Below, one piece after another: positions 1 to 8,105 of a stretch of 24,065 nt of DNA. The position numbers and the translations under genes were made by a program. Origin of the DNA: Bacteroidales bacterium UBA5197 (GTDB taxonomy: Bacteria > Bacteroidota > Bacteroidia > Bacteroidales > Lentimicrobiaceae); the NCBI GenBank assembly GCA_002412885.1, contig DHVX01000002.1, positions 1 through 24,065 of the forward strand. The letters are read 5' to 3'. The first letter of the stretch is position 1; each line of letters starts with the position of its first letter. The notes beneath the pieces are model-generated. The model was not told the origin of the DNA. It made no database searches and saw nothing but the letters and a program-made list of their open reading frames with translations.

Positions 1-581
1 GCAGTGTTTTTATCTTTAACTGCAACCATATCAGCAAAGCCCATGTTCAGGAGCTCATCTCTTGAATAGCCAAGGGTTGCAGAAAGGCTGGGATTGGTTT
101 CGATAAACTTATCGCCCTGATAGATAAAAATACCGTAAGGCGCAATCATTGACAGCGCAATAAACTTTTCTTCGTTTGCTTTACGATGCGCTTCGGCTTT
201 GTGGAGCCGGGTAGCTATAGAGGTCAGTAATTCATCATATTCGAAGGGCTTTACAATATAGTCGTCAGCGCCCAATTGCATACCGAATCTGATATCTTTA
301 AGTTCTGATTTTGCAGTTAGAAATACAAACGGTATCATGGCTGTCGCCGAACTTTCCTTCAGTACATTGAAAACATCGTAGCCATTTATCTCATTCATGG
401 AGATATCGCAAAGGATGAGATCGGGAATAATTTCGAAAGCCTTTTGAATTCCACTGGCTCCATCACCGGCATGAGTTACCTCGTAGCCCTTGACCCTAAG
501 AAGGTTGGAAATAGTGATTGCCAACGCCCTATCGTCTTCGACAAGGAGAATTTTCACGCCATTTGAGTCTGCTGTACTCAT
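1..581 (-). CDS. Response regulator with C-terminal PAS domain (partial, runs off left edge)
   Basis: The gene reads leftward and is cut by the window edge after 193 codons. Residues about 9-125 form a CheY-like receiver: an acidic pair after a LLVE strand, a likely phosphoacceptor Asp59 in LILCDI, a Thr in FLTAK and a Lys in VKPF. A short helical, charged linker leads into the start of a PAS domain (about 140 onward, ending in a GYSRDELLNM-type segment). What follows the PAS domain, an output or kinase module, is outside the window. The start codon ATG (581-579) overlaps the stop of the upstream kinase in an ATGA, so the two are probably translationally coupled and form a two-component or phosphorelay unit. 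No DNA-binding domain is visible, so calling it a transcription factor would be unsupported. Confidence 0.88.
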   Translation of the reverse strand, partial: MSTADSNGVKILLVEDDRALAITISNLLRVKGYEVTHAGDGASGIQKAFEIIPDLILCDISMNEINGYDVFNVLKESSATAMIPFVFLTAKSELKDIRFGMQLGADDYIVKPFEYDELLTSIATRLHKAEAHRKANEEKFIALSMIAPYGIFIYQGDKFIETNPSLSATLGYSRDELLNMGFADMVAVKDKNT

Positions 582-2098
582 AGTATCATGTTTTTCAATT
601 TCATTTCTACTTCTTCTTCCTGAAAAGGAATCCTTACTTCCACAGTAGATCCCTCTCCTAAGCCACTCTCAATTGAAATAGTCCCGTTATGAAGTTTAAG
701 ACATTCCTTTACAACTGCAAGACCAAGCCCGGACCCTTTGACATATCTGGAATTTGCTGCACGATAGAAAGGCTCAAATATAAGCCCTATGTCCTGTAAA
801 GGAATACCAATACCATTGTCTTTTACTACAAACCGCAGAAAATCCGGCCCTGCCTGAAAAACAGAAAATTCAACAAATTGTTTCTTGTCAGAATAGTTCA
901 ACGCGTTATGAAGAAGATTTGAAAAAATATGGACAAATAAATACTCATCAATAAAAACCTCTTTAACTCCCGGATCAATATTGGTAATTATCCGTCCAGG
1001 TATAATTTCCAGCTCATTTAAATCGCGAACTACCTTTTCAATCAATTCAGGAAGATTAACAAGCGTAGGTTTAAAATCGAGTTTTCCCTTCCCGGTAGCA
1101 TCAATAATGGTTACTTTATCCAATACCCGAAGCAGGGACTTTACAGCCATTTTGCTAAGCTCAAATGAATCTGCCAGTGTTTCAGCATCCAACTCATAAA
1201 GATGAGACTCAAGAAGTTGCAGATTACTGTAAATAATGGAAAGTGGAGTCCGGAATTCATGCGAAACCGAAGAAATATACTTTGACTTTACCTGACTAAG
1301 TTCAATTTCGTATTGGAGCGAGGTTTGCATAGCTTCCTGCTTCTGTTTCTGTTCGGAAATATCCCTTATTACACCATAAGCTCCTTTTATTCTGTTGCTT
1401 ATATCGGTGTATGGAAATGCTGAAACTTCAGCCCAACGCGTTTCTTTATTTTTTGTGATAATCTGTAACTCAAAAGACAATGCATGTTTATCCTCCTCCT
1501 GTAAAAAACGCCTGCTCTTGAATACCTCAAAAATATCAAGGTATTTTTGCACAATTGGCATGAATTCAGGGCTTACTATATCTACGAAAGTCATGTTAAA
1601 CATTTCCTGAACAGTATAGCCGGTTAATTTTTCAACAGAAGGACTAAGAAAAATCATTTTGTTTTCAAGATCCATTACACAAAACACATCAGTCATGTTT
1701 CCGGCAACCAGCCCAAGCAAAAGTTCACTGCTGCTCTTCTCGCCGGACAATAACTTTATGGGGGTTATGTCTCTGAGTATAAACATGGCTTTGGCTTTAC
1801 ACCCCGGTGGCAATGGATATCTGCTCAGAACAAAGGTATGAACATGATTCTTCTGACACAGTGTTCTGATCTGCTCCTCATATCCTTCATGCAATGAATT
1901 GCCCGGTGCATCGGGTGAGCCATTTACTGACAAGTATCCCTGGAACATGTATTCAGGAAGTTCGGGGAGCTCAGAAGTAAGTTCATCTCCAAGCGGATTA
2001 CCATTGTAGGAAAAGGCGAAAGGCTGACCAACCTCATCAATACAATAAGTTAGTACTGATGTTTCTGTAAAAATCCGGTCAACTCTGGCTTTGCTCAC
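578..2098 (-). CDS. PAS-domain sensor histidine kinase
   Basis: This 506-residue protein autophosphorylates on His and probably passes the phosphate to the receiver encoded just downstream. Residues 1-115 are an N-terminal sensor-like region, perhaps a degenerate PAS. Residues about 123-250 are a clear PAS/PAC domain ending in GVIRDISEQ, followed by a short coiled coil. The dimerisation/phosphoacceptor helix carries SSVSHEFRTPL with His280. The ATPase domain shows an N box (about 390-402, HNAL), a G1 box DNGIGIP (427-433), an FEPFYR segment and a G2 box GSGLGL (455-460). There is no obvious membrane segment, so a cytoplasmic sensor is likely. The start is GTG (2098-2096); an in-frame stop lies 27 nt upstream and no in-frame ATG precedes it. 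It overlaps the response regulator gene by 4 nt. Confidence 0.9.
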   Translation of the reverse strand: MSKARVDRIFTETSVLTYCIDEVGQPFAFSYNGNPLGDELTSELPELPEYMFQGYLSVNGSPDAPGNSLHEGYEEQIRTLCQKNHVHTFVLSRYPLPPGCKAKAMFILRDITPIKLLSGEKSSSELLLGLVAGNMTDVFCVMDLENKMIFLSPSVEKLTGYTVQEMFNMTFVDIVSPEFMPIVQKYLDIFEVFKSRRFLQEEDKHALSFELQIITKNKETRWAEVSAFPYTDISNRIKGAYGVIRDISEQKQKQEAMQTSLQYEIELSQVKSKYISSVSHEFRTPLSIIYSNLQLLESHLYELDAETLADSFELSKMAVKSLLRVLDKVTIIDATGKGKLDFKPTLVNLPELIEKVVRDLNELEIIPGRIITNIDPGVKEVFIDEYLFVHIFSNLLHNALNYSDKKQFVEFSVFQAGPDFLRFVVKDNGIGIPLQDIGLIFEPFYRAANSRYVKGSGLGLAVVKECLKLHNGTISIESGLGEGSTVEVRIPFQEEEVEMKLKNMIL

Positions 2099-2515
2099 TT
2101 GATTATATTTTGAATCTTCTTGACTTCAAGTTAAATTAAAGATATTCTGAAGCGTAAGTTCATGTGTACAGTAAAAAATAATTAACAAAGGTATGGAATA
2201 TTCAACAAACTATCAGGGAATATCCATATGAGATCAGAACAAAAATAGCTCCTTGATTCGGAATCTATCACCCTGTCTCTGATAAAATCAAAGATAGTTA
2301 AAAAATCAGTGATTAAGCCCTTGTTGTAAATAAAACAAATTTACTTTTACCTAAAATCCGAAAGTCAGGGTTTGACTAATTGAAAACATGCATTATTGCA
2401 AAAACCAAAAACCATCAAGTCAAGCCCTCGCATTCAATGAATCAGCAACATACGTGCGGATTAAAAGTTTTATCAAAAAGATTATCAATAAGTTGAATAA
2501 AAAAACAAGGTTGCC
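2099..2515. other. Divergent intergenic region between kinase and sigma-factor genes
   Basis: This AT-rich stretch separates the leftward kinase operon from the rightward sigma operon. It holds the candidate kinase -7 box at 2186-2193. No structured RNA, repeat or convincing gene was seen. A 63-codon open frame (2388-2579) crosses the right part but has no family resemblance and overlaps the sigma promoter. Confidence 0.5.
2186..2193 (-). promoter_or_regulatory. Candidate -7 box (TACCTTTG) for the kinase/regulator operon
   Basis: Read on the minus strand the octamer is TACCTTTG, an exact match to the Bacteroidota TAnnTTTG element, about 90 nt upstream of the GTG start of the kinase. No TTG or TTTG sits at the usual 17-23 nt upstream, so only half of the consensus is present. 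Confidence 0.3.
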
Positions 2516-2541
2516 TGTAACAAATTGGTTTCAGGATTGTC
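2516..2541 (+). promoter_or_regulatory. ECF-type promoter upstream of the sigma-factor gene
   Basis: TGTAAC (2516-2521), 16 nt, then TGTC (2538-2541) resembles -35/-10 pairs used by ECF sigma factors (TGTAAC ... CGTC class). The first 12 nt, TGTAACAAATTG, are identical to those of a second element at 4298. The predicted transcript would start near 2550 with a leader of about 25 nt before the ATG at 2576. Assignment to this particular sigma factor is an inference. Confidence 0.55.
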
Positions 2542-2575
2542 TTACTGACAACCGACTGAATTTTAATCAGGGCAG

Positions 2576-3061
2576 ATGACAACAGCGGAATACAATAAAT
2601 GTGTTGACCAGCACGCAGATGGTGTTTATCGATTTATCCTTAAAAATCTTAAGGATGAAGAGCGTGCACGCGACATTGTGCAGGAATCTTTTTCGAGGAT
2701 GTGGGAAAAAGCAGAAGAGATTACAGCTGAAAAGGCCAAATCTTATCTATTCACAACAGCCTATCACACCATGATTGATGACATCAGACGCGAAAAAAGG
2801 ACATCACGGCTCAACGAAAGTCACACAGACCGGCTGTCCGTTAGCCATAACTGGACCGACCTGAAGGAAGTATTACAGATTGCACTTGACACCTTGCCCG
2901 AAATCCAGAAAGCTGTAATTACCCTCAGAGACTACGAAGGCTATTCGTATGAAGAAATAGGACGGATAACCAGTTTAAGCGAATCGCAGGTAAAAGTATA
3001 TATTTACCGTGGCAGGGTCGCACTCAAGAATTACATCGGTAGCCTTGACAGGGTTATATAA
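2576..3061 (+). CDS. ECF-family RNA polymerase sigma factor (sigma-70 family)
   Basis: At 161 residues this is a standard-length ECF sigma factor. Region 2 spans about 8-75, with the core-binding and -10 recognition helices around ERARDIVQESFSRMW (29-43). Region 4 spans about 100-155, with a helix-turn-helix in GYSYEEIGRITSLSESQVK (122-140) preceded by TLPEIQKAVITLRDYEG. The ATG at 2576 follows an ECF-like promoter at a fitting distance. Thirteen nucleotides downstream lies a gene for a membrane-anchored protein that is probably its anti-sigma factor, and a GIN-domain envelope protein follows. It most likely answers an envelope signal and drives its own operon and the barrel gene; the stimulus is unknown. 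Confidence 0.92.
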   Translation: MTTAEYNKCVDQHADGVYRFILKNLKDEERARDIVQESFSRMWEKAEEITAEKAKSYLFTTAYHTMIDDIRREKRTSRLNESHTDRLSVSHNWTDLKEVLQIALDTLPEIQKAVITLRDYEGYSYEEIGRITSLSESQVKVYIYRGRVALKNYIGSLDRVI

Positions 3062-3064
3062 ATC

Positions 3065-3070
3065 GGAGGA
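3065..3070 (+). promoter_or_regulatory. Strong Shine-Dalgarno site of the putative anti-sigma gene
   Basis: GGAGGA lies 3 nt before the ATG at 3074. It stands out because most genes in this window have no recognisable Shine-Dalgarno sequence. It may secure independent, efficient translation of the anti-sigma factor relative to the sigma factor. Confidence 0.6.
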
Positions 3071-3073
3071 GCA

Positions 3074-4210
3074 ATGGAAAACAGCAGCATTAACATAAAT
3101 AATTACGAGGAGTTTATCGTAAATTATCTCGATGGGAAGACCTCCCCTATTGAGACTGCTGAGCTATTTCTATTTCTGGAAATACACCCTGAACTCAACG
3201 AAAACATCGATGAGCTGCGAAAAATGATAGTGACTGCCGACTCAAACCTTACCTATGGGTTTTCAGAAGCATTGAAGCTGAATTACGATACCAATGCCAG
3301 CCAGATATCACCAGATAATTATACCTACTATTTTGTAGCAGCTATAGAAGGTGATCTGACAAGCAAAGGAACAGAAACACTGAACCGGTTTATTGCAGAA
3401 CATCCCGAACTTGCGAAAGAATGGGAATTAGTTCATCGGTGTAAAGTTGAAGCTCCGGCTCATCTCACTTTTCCCAATAAAGAAAGCCTTAAAATTAAAC
3501 CTAAAGTTACGCTCTTCCCTTATTATTTGAGATGGGCAGCTGCAGCAGCGTCAATACTTATTCTGATATCTGTGTTTGTGAGGCTTGAACCCGAAACATC
3601 AGAGTCAATCGAAAATCGCCTGGGAGCCTATGAAGTTCCCGTTCAGGGGAAACCTGTAAAACAGCAGGAAAATGACAAGGCAGGAAAAGAAAACGAGAAG
3701 TCTGCAGTTAAGAGAGACGTCAATCCGGAAACTGAAAAAGCAAAATCTCCTTCGGTAAAGAAAGAATCAGCCAAAGAAAACATGCCGGCAAGAACTGAAC
3801 AAGAGCCAATAAATAATCTTCCGGCACTAAAACCAACCATTAATAACGCCCAGCCTTTTGAAGGTAGCACTCGCAATACTTACACCTCTCTCTACAATGA
3901 CATCAGGCTTTCGCAGGAATTAATGCTGGCATATGCCGAAAATCAGGAACAACCGGCAACTGAGGAAGGACAGGGCATAAGATTAGGGCGCCGGGTCAAT
4001 TCTTATATTCAAAGCGGAACTCAGGTTGCCAGTCAGGTTTCAGAGTCTTTTGGTGGCTGGATGCTTGCCGATCTTGGCGTAAAAGGCTACAACATGCTTA
4101 CCGACAATGAAGTTAAACTGATCAGAGAGGTAAGAGAGGATGGAAGTACTGGAAATATCAGGCTTGAAGACGGAAGCATTTCCTATTCTCTGAGAAAATC
4201 TCCGCTGTAA
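3074..4210 (+). CDS. Putative membrane-anchored anti-sigma factor with duplicated N-terminal module
   Basis: This 378-residue protein has one clear transmembrane segment (about 150-169) preceded by a cytoplasmic-type N-terminus and followed by a long Lys/Glu-rich, low-complexity linker (about 190-245). The C-terminal region (about 265-378) would be periplasmic. The N-terminus contains two similar blocks, about residues 9-50 and 81-122; each runs from an N-Y-x-x-x-F start through an acidic/Gly pair to a conserved HPEL. Such short helical modules are common at the N-termini of Bacteroidota proteins encoded next to ECF sigma genes. The role as anti-sigma factor rests on position and topology, not on a confident domain match. 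No zinc-binding HxxxCxxC motif is present. It sits 13 nt after the sigma gene and is surely co-transcribed with it. Confidence 0.7.
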   Translation: MENSSININNYEEFIVNYLDGKTSPIETAELFLFLEIHPELNENIDELRKMIVTADSNLTYGFSEALKLNYDTNASQISPDNYTYYFVAAIEGDLTSKGTETLNRFIAEHPELAKEWELVHRCKVEAPAHLTFPNKESLKIKPKVTLFPYYLRWAAAAASILILISVFVRLEPETSESIENRLGAYEVPVQGKPVKQQENDKAGKENEKSAVKRDVNPETEKAKSPSVKKESAKENMPARTEQEPINNLPALKPTINNAQPFEGSTRNTYTSLYNDIRLSQELMLAYAENQEQPATEEGQGIRLGRRVNSYIQSGTQVASQVSESFGGWMLADLGVKGYNMLTDNEVKLIREVREDGSTGNIRLEDGSISYSLRKSPL

Positions 4211-4297
4211 CATCAATTCACAAATCATTAGTTTACATCAACTTAAGGTTCTGTAATAAACTTTATCACCAAATCAACTGAAAGAAAATTAAAATCA

Positions 4298-4324
4298 TGT
4301 AACAAATTGCTTGCACACACCGTC
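4298..4324 (+). promoter_or_regulatory. ECF-type promoter upstream of the GIN/beta-barrel gene
   Basis: TGTAAC (4298-4303), 17 nt, then CGTC (4321-4324) matches the textbook ECF promoter layout. It shares the 12-nt string TGTAACAAATTG with the element at 2516. A start site near 4332 would leave a leader of about 20 nt before the ATG at 4352. The pair suggests that the sigma factor encoded at 2576 controls both transcripts. Confidence 0.6.
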
Positions 4325-4351
4325 ACACGAAAAACATAAATACACAAAACC

Positions 4352-5896
4352 ATGAGAACTACTATCCAACTCAGAAACGCAGCACTTTTGCTTTTTAATT
4401 TGCTATTCTTTGTTACTTTATCATCAGGCCAGAACAAGGGAAGCGGAAACGTAATCAAACAGCAGAGAAACGTAACAGGATTCACCGAAATAGAAGCTGG
4501 CAGCGCTTTCAGCATAACAGTTGAGCAAGGGTCAGCTTACCAGGTGATTGTTGAAACCGACGACAACTATCAGGAAAGAATTGAAACAGTTGTGGAAGGC
4601 GATCGCCTGATCATCTCTTCAATGGGGATGAAAAATCCTTCAGCTATGAAAGTATCCGTTACTTTACCTGAAATCAGATCTATAGAAATATATGGAGCTG
4701 CCAGACTTAATTCAGTGGGAACACTTAATGCTTCAAGCCTGAAGCTGGAGCTAAGCGGTGCTTCAAAAGTTGATCTTGACCTGAATACCGAAATGCTGAA
4801 CACTGATATAAGCGGCGCTGCCAAAGCCACCCTATCAGGAAATACTGTTTCGCATATCAGCAATATTTCGGGCGCTGCCAATCTTAATGCATTAAAATTA
4901 ACTGCATTAAGCACAAATGCCGATATCAGCGGAGCCGGAAAAGCAACTATAAACAGTACCAATGAAATAATTGCAGATATCAGTGGCGCCGGATCACTAT
5001 CATACTTTGATAATGGTCAATTACAAAAACTAAACAAACCAGGCCGTTTTACCATTACTCCGCAAAACCCATCAGGAGAAATTGGCTCTGTTGAGAATGA
5101 AACACAAACATCCCGCACAAACGGCGATTCCACCCTGATCAACATAGGAGACGTTTCTGTAGAAGTATATGATGGCAATGCCACAAAAATAACCATTGGA
5201 AAAAATGAACTGGAAGTAGATGACGATGGGAATGTAAAATACAAAAGAAATAAAAAATCGCGCTATGATGGACATTGGGGCGGATTTGAAATGGGAGTAA
5301 ATGGCTATGTGAACAAAGACCGGGGATTTGATATGCCTGCAGGTTATGAATTTCTGGACCTGAGAATGGAAAAATCGATCAATGTGAAGCTTAACTTTTA
5401 CGAACAAAACTTTAACATTATCAGCAACAAGCTTGGCTTTACAACCGGTTTGGGTTTTGAGTGGAACAACTACCGTTTCGATAACAATGTAGTTCTGATG
5501 AAGGATGGAAATGACATCATTGACAATTTTGAATCAAACCCAAAAACCTACACAAAAAGCAAGCTGTTGGTAAACTACCTGAATCTGCCATTGATGTTTG
5601 AATTCCAGACCAACCGTCATTCGAAGAAAAACAGTTTTCATATCGGAGCCGGACTTCAAACCGGATTGCGCATAGGCTCGCACACCAAGAATGTTTATCA
5701 GGAAGACGGCAATAAGAAAAAAGACAAAAACCCCGGCGATTTCAACATCAATCCATTCAAATATGATGCGATGGTCAGAGTAGGATGGGGAAAGCTTAAC
5801 CTTTATGCAAATTACTCACTCAACACATTGTTCAAAAATAACCGCGGCCCCGAACTTTACCCGTTTGCCGTTGGCATTAGCCTGGTTAGCTGGTAA
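4352..5896 (+). CDS. Secreted GIN-domain (DUF2807) protein fused to an outer-membrane beta-barrel
   Basis: The 514-residue product begins with a signal peptide (about 1-26, hydrophobic core then SSGQ). Residues about 30-220 are a head GIN domain (DUF2807). It shows a ladder of SGA-type turns at residues 135, 154, 173, 193 and 211, spaced 18-21 residues as in parallel beta-helix rungs. A polar, acidic linker (about 235-305) leads to a C-terminal region (about 308-514) with alternating aromatic/polar strands and a final strand ending in ...VSW. This resembles the outer-membrane beta-barrel families of Bacteroidota, so the head is probably displayed at, or tethered under, the outer membrane. It lies 141 nt after the anti-sigma gene with its own ECF-type promoter, and a strong terminator follows. 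The function is unknown; adhesin-like naming in databases is not experimental evidence here. Confidence 0.8.
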   Translation: MRTTIQLRNAALLLFNLLFFVTLSSGQNKGSGNVIKQQRNVTGFTEIEAGSAFSITVEQGSAYQVIVETDDNYQERIETVVEGDRLIISSMGMKNPSAMKVSVTLPEIRSIEIYGAARLNSVGTLNASSLKLELSGASKVDLDLNTEMLNTDISGAAKATLSGNTVSHISNISGAANLNALKLTALSTNADISGAGKATINSTNEIIADISGAGSLSYFDNGQLQKLNKPGRFTITPQNPSGEIGSVENETQTSRTNGDSTLINIGDVSVEVYDGNATKITIGKNELEVDDDGNVKYKRNKKSRYDGHWGGFEMGVNGYVNKDRGFDMPAGYEFLDLRMEKSINVKLNFYEQNFNIISNKLGFTTGLGFEWNNYRFDNNVVLMKDGNDIIDNFESNPKTYTKSKLLVNYLNLPLMFEFQTNRHSKKNSFHIGAGLQTGLRIGSHTKNVYQEDGNKKKDKNPGDFNINPFKYDAMVRVGWGKLNLYANYSLNTLFKNNRGPELYPFAVGISLVSW

Positions 5897-5921
5897 TTAG
5901 ATACAGGTTGTGGTCTGCCCG

Positions 5922-5952
5922 ATGCTGTTTCCTTTTGGAAACAGCATTTTTT
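5922..5952 (+). terminator. Rho-independent terminator after the GIN/beta-barrel gene
   Basis: A perfect 11-bp inverted repeat (5922-5932 with 5937-5947) encloses a TTTT loop and is followed by a T run (5947-5952) and further T-rich sequence. It closes the sigma/anti-sigma/barrel unit before the yebC gene. Confidence 0.88.
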
Positions 5953-6049
5953 CTTTTTAAAAAAAGCATTATTTTTACCGCCTGTTTACAACAGAATCAT
6001 GCCAAGGCACACATTTGCAATCAGATACGAATTATAAAATACTAAACAG

Positions 6050-6793
6050 ATGTCAGGACACAATAAATGGTCAACCATCAAGCGCAAAAAAGGAGCCCTT
6101 GATGCCAAGCGCTCGAAGATTTTTTCGAGGATTATTAAGGAAATAACTGTAGCAGTTAAAGAAGGAGGCCCTGATCCTGATGGTAATCCCCGATTGCGAC
6201 TGGCCATTTCGAATGCCAAAGGCGCAAGTATGCCCAAAGAAAACATTACCCGGGCAATTAACAAAGGATCGGACAAAGATGCAGCCAATTACCTGGAGTT
6301 GACTTATGAAGGTTATGCACCCAACGGAATAGCCATTTATCTGGAATGCACAACCGACAATCAGCAGAGAACCATAAGCAACATCCGTTCTTATTTCAAT
6401 AAATTCGGAGGAAGTCTGGGCACCAACGGATCATTGACTTTCCTGTTCGACAGAAAAGGGATATTCAACATCCCGAAAGGCACCATCGACATGGATATGT
6501 TTGAAATGGAAGCCATTGATGCCGGCGCTGAAGACATTCAGATAGAGGATGATATGATCACCGTAACTACTGCAATGGAAGATTTTGGTGTGATGATGAA
6601 AAAACTGGAAGAGATGGGCATTGAACCTGAAAATGCCGAATTGCAAAGACTTCCGAAAACATTGGTAAAGGTTGATATTGAAGCTGCAAAAAAAGCACTA
6701 CGACTGATCGATCTTTTTGAAGAAGACGATGACATAAGCAATGTATTCCATAACCTTGAGCTCACCGATGAGTTGATGGAAGCAATGGAATAA
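6050..6793 (+). CDS. yebC: YebC/PmpR-family regulatory protein
   Basis: At 247 residues the length matches the family. The N-terminus has the hallmark SGHNKWSTIKRKKGALDAKRSKIF block, and the middle carries YEGYAPNG and GSLGTNGSLTFLF segments typical of YebC/TACO1 proteins. Members have been described as transcriptional regulators and, more recently, as factors that relieve ribosome stalling on difficult sequences; the sequence does not show which applies here. The gene stands alone, with a terminator 5' (from the barrel gene) and a bidirectional terminator 3'. A near-match to a -7 box (TATTTTTA, about 5968-5977) precedes it, but no exact TAnnTTTG was found. Confidence 0.95.
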   Translation: MSGHNKWSTIKRKKGALDAKRSKIFSRIIKEITVAVKEGGPDPDGNPRLRLAISNAKGASMPKENITRAINKGSDKDAANYLELTYEGYAPNGIAIYLECTTDNQQRTISNIRSYFNKFGGSLGTNGSLTFLFDRKGIFNIPKGTIDMDMFEMEAIDAGAEDIQIEDDMITVTTAMEDFGVMMKKLEEMGIEPENAELQRLPKTLVKVDIEAAKKALRLIDLFEEDDDISNVFHNLELTDELMEAME

Positions 6794-6811
6794 AGGTAAA
6801 TTTCAATTCAT

Positions 6812-6841
6812 AAAAAAAGGCCGCGGATGCGGCCTTTTTTT
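6812..6841. terminator. Bidirectional terminator between yebC and ackA
   Basis: A 13-bp perfect inverted repeat (A7 plus GGCCGC, 6812-6824, with GCGGCC plus T7, 6829-6841) surrounds a GGAT loop. The GC core with A and T tracts on either side makes it an intrinsic terminator on both strands. It serves the convergent yebC and ackA transcripts. Confidence 0.92.
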
Positions 6842-6858
6842 ATGCTAAGAAAATCAAT

Positions 6859-8064
6859 CTATTTCAGCGAAGTAACTATTTGGTAAGTATCAATTGCAAT
6901 GACAAGCTCCTCATTTGTTGGCACAACCATTACAGTTACCCTTGATGAATCAGTGGTTAAAATTGCCTCTTTACCACGTAAGCCTTCATTTTTACTCTGA
7001 TCGAAATCAACACCCATAAATTCCATATCGCAGGTGGTAAGATATCGGGTGGCGGCATCATTTTCGCCAACACCACCTGTGAAAACAATTACATCAACAC
7101 CGCCCATAGCTGCAGCATAGGATCCGATGTATTTACGAATACGGTAGTAATACATTTCGAGTGTTACTTTGGCTCTTTCGTTGCCATCGGCTGCCGCATT
7201 CTCAACATCACGCATATCACTAGAAACGCCCGAAACGCCGAGCATTCCGCTATGTTTATTAACAAGTGTATTGGCAATGGCAATGTCAATCTCTTCTTTA
7301 TTCATAATCTGAATAAAAGCCCCGATGTCAAGGTCGCCGGTGCGTGTTCCCATCATAAGTCCTTCAATCGGGGTCATACCCATTGAAGTATCAAGTGATT
7401 TTCCATTCTTAATGGCTGCAATGGAAGCACCGTTGCCCAGATGGCAGGTAATAATCTTTAAATCTTCGATTTTGCGTCCAAGGATTTCGCAAGCCCTTTC
7501 CGAAACAAACCTGTGTGATGATCCGTGGAAACCATAGCGGCGAATTTTGTATTTCTCGTAAAGAGAATATGGAATTCCGTAGAGATATACATAATTGGGC
7601 ATGGTTTGATGGAAAGCGGTATCAAACACGCCAACCTGAGGAATGCTGGGAAGTAAGTCGGTAATTGAATAAATTCCTTTGAGGTTTGGCGGATTGTGAA
7701 GCGGAGCCAGATCGATACATTCTTCGAGAGCAGCCACAACTTCAGGAGTAATCAAAACGCTGCCATTGAATTTCTCGCCGGCATGAACCACCCTGTGCCC
7801 AACTGCATGAATTTCATTTAAACTCTTCATGCTTCCGTATTTCTCGCTGATGAGAATTCCAAGCAGATACTCAATACCTAGCTGATGGTCGAGAATTTCT
7901 CCTTCAAGTTTAACTTCAACACCATCATTACGTGAATGTTTAATCAGGGAACCCTTGAGTCCGATTTTATCGACAAGCCCTTTTGCAAGTACCTCTTTTG
8001 TCGGGAGATCGAACAATTGATATTTTATGGATGAACTTCCGCAGTTCAGAACAACAATTTTCAT
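6859..8064 (-). CDS. ackA: Acetate kinase
   Basis: Converts acetyl phosphate and ADP to acetate and ATP, the final step of acetate fermentation. The 401-residue length is typical. Visible signatures are the N-terminal LNCGSSSIKY, GHRVVHAGE, FDTAFHQTMP with the catalytic Asp, GFHGSSH, LGNGAS, the GLMMGTRTGDLD loop containing the catalytic Arg, and NEELVIA near the C-terminus. It is the last gene of a leftward unit behind pta and a 3-hydroxyacyl-CoA dehydrogenase gene; 41 nt separate it from the dehydrogenase. It ends 18 nt from the bidirectional terminator. Butyrate kinase is a distant relative, but the motifs are those of acetate kinase. Confidence 0.97.
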   Translation of the reverse strand: MKIVVLNCGSSSIKYQLFDLPTKEVLAKGLVDKIGLKGSLIKHSRNDGVEVKLEGEILDHQLGIEYLLGILISEKYGSMKSLNEIHAVGHRVVHAGEKFNGSVLITPEVVAALEECIDLAPLHNPPNLKGIYSITDLLPSIPQVGVFDTAFHQTMPNYVYLYGIPYSLYEKYKIRRYGFHGSSHRFVSERACEILGRKIEDLKIITCHLGNGASIAAIKNGKSLDTSMGMTPIEGLMMGTRTGDLDIGAFIQIMNKEEIDIAIANTLVNKHSGMLGVSGVSSDMRDVENAAADGNERAKVTLEMYYYRIRKYIGSYAAAMGGVDVIVFTGGVGENDAATRYLTTCDMEFMGVDFDQSKNEGLRGKEAILTTDSSRVTVMVVPTNEELVIAIDTYQIVTSLK

Positions 8065-8105
8065 TTTAATTTCTTTTTACCATTATTAATTAAGCTGAAC
8101 TGAAT

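Noticed and set aside
2388..2579. 63-codon open frame ending in an ATGA overlap with the sigma gene
   Set aside because: It resembles no family I recognise, and the ECF promoter of the sigma gene lies inside it. The overlap is likely chance.
4570..4962. 130-codon minus-strand frame opposite the GIN domain
   Set aside because: A shadow frame created by the SGA-repeat coding bias; no start signal or family match.
5968..5977. TATTTTTA before yebC as a -7 box
   Set aside because: One mismatch at the usually conserved G and no -33 element, so not listed as a promoter.
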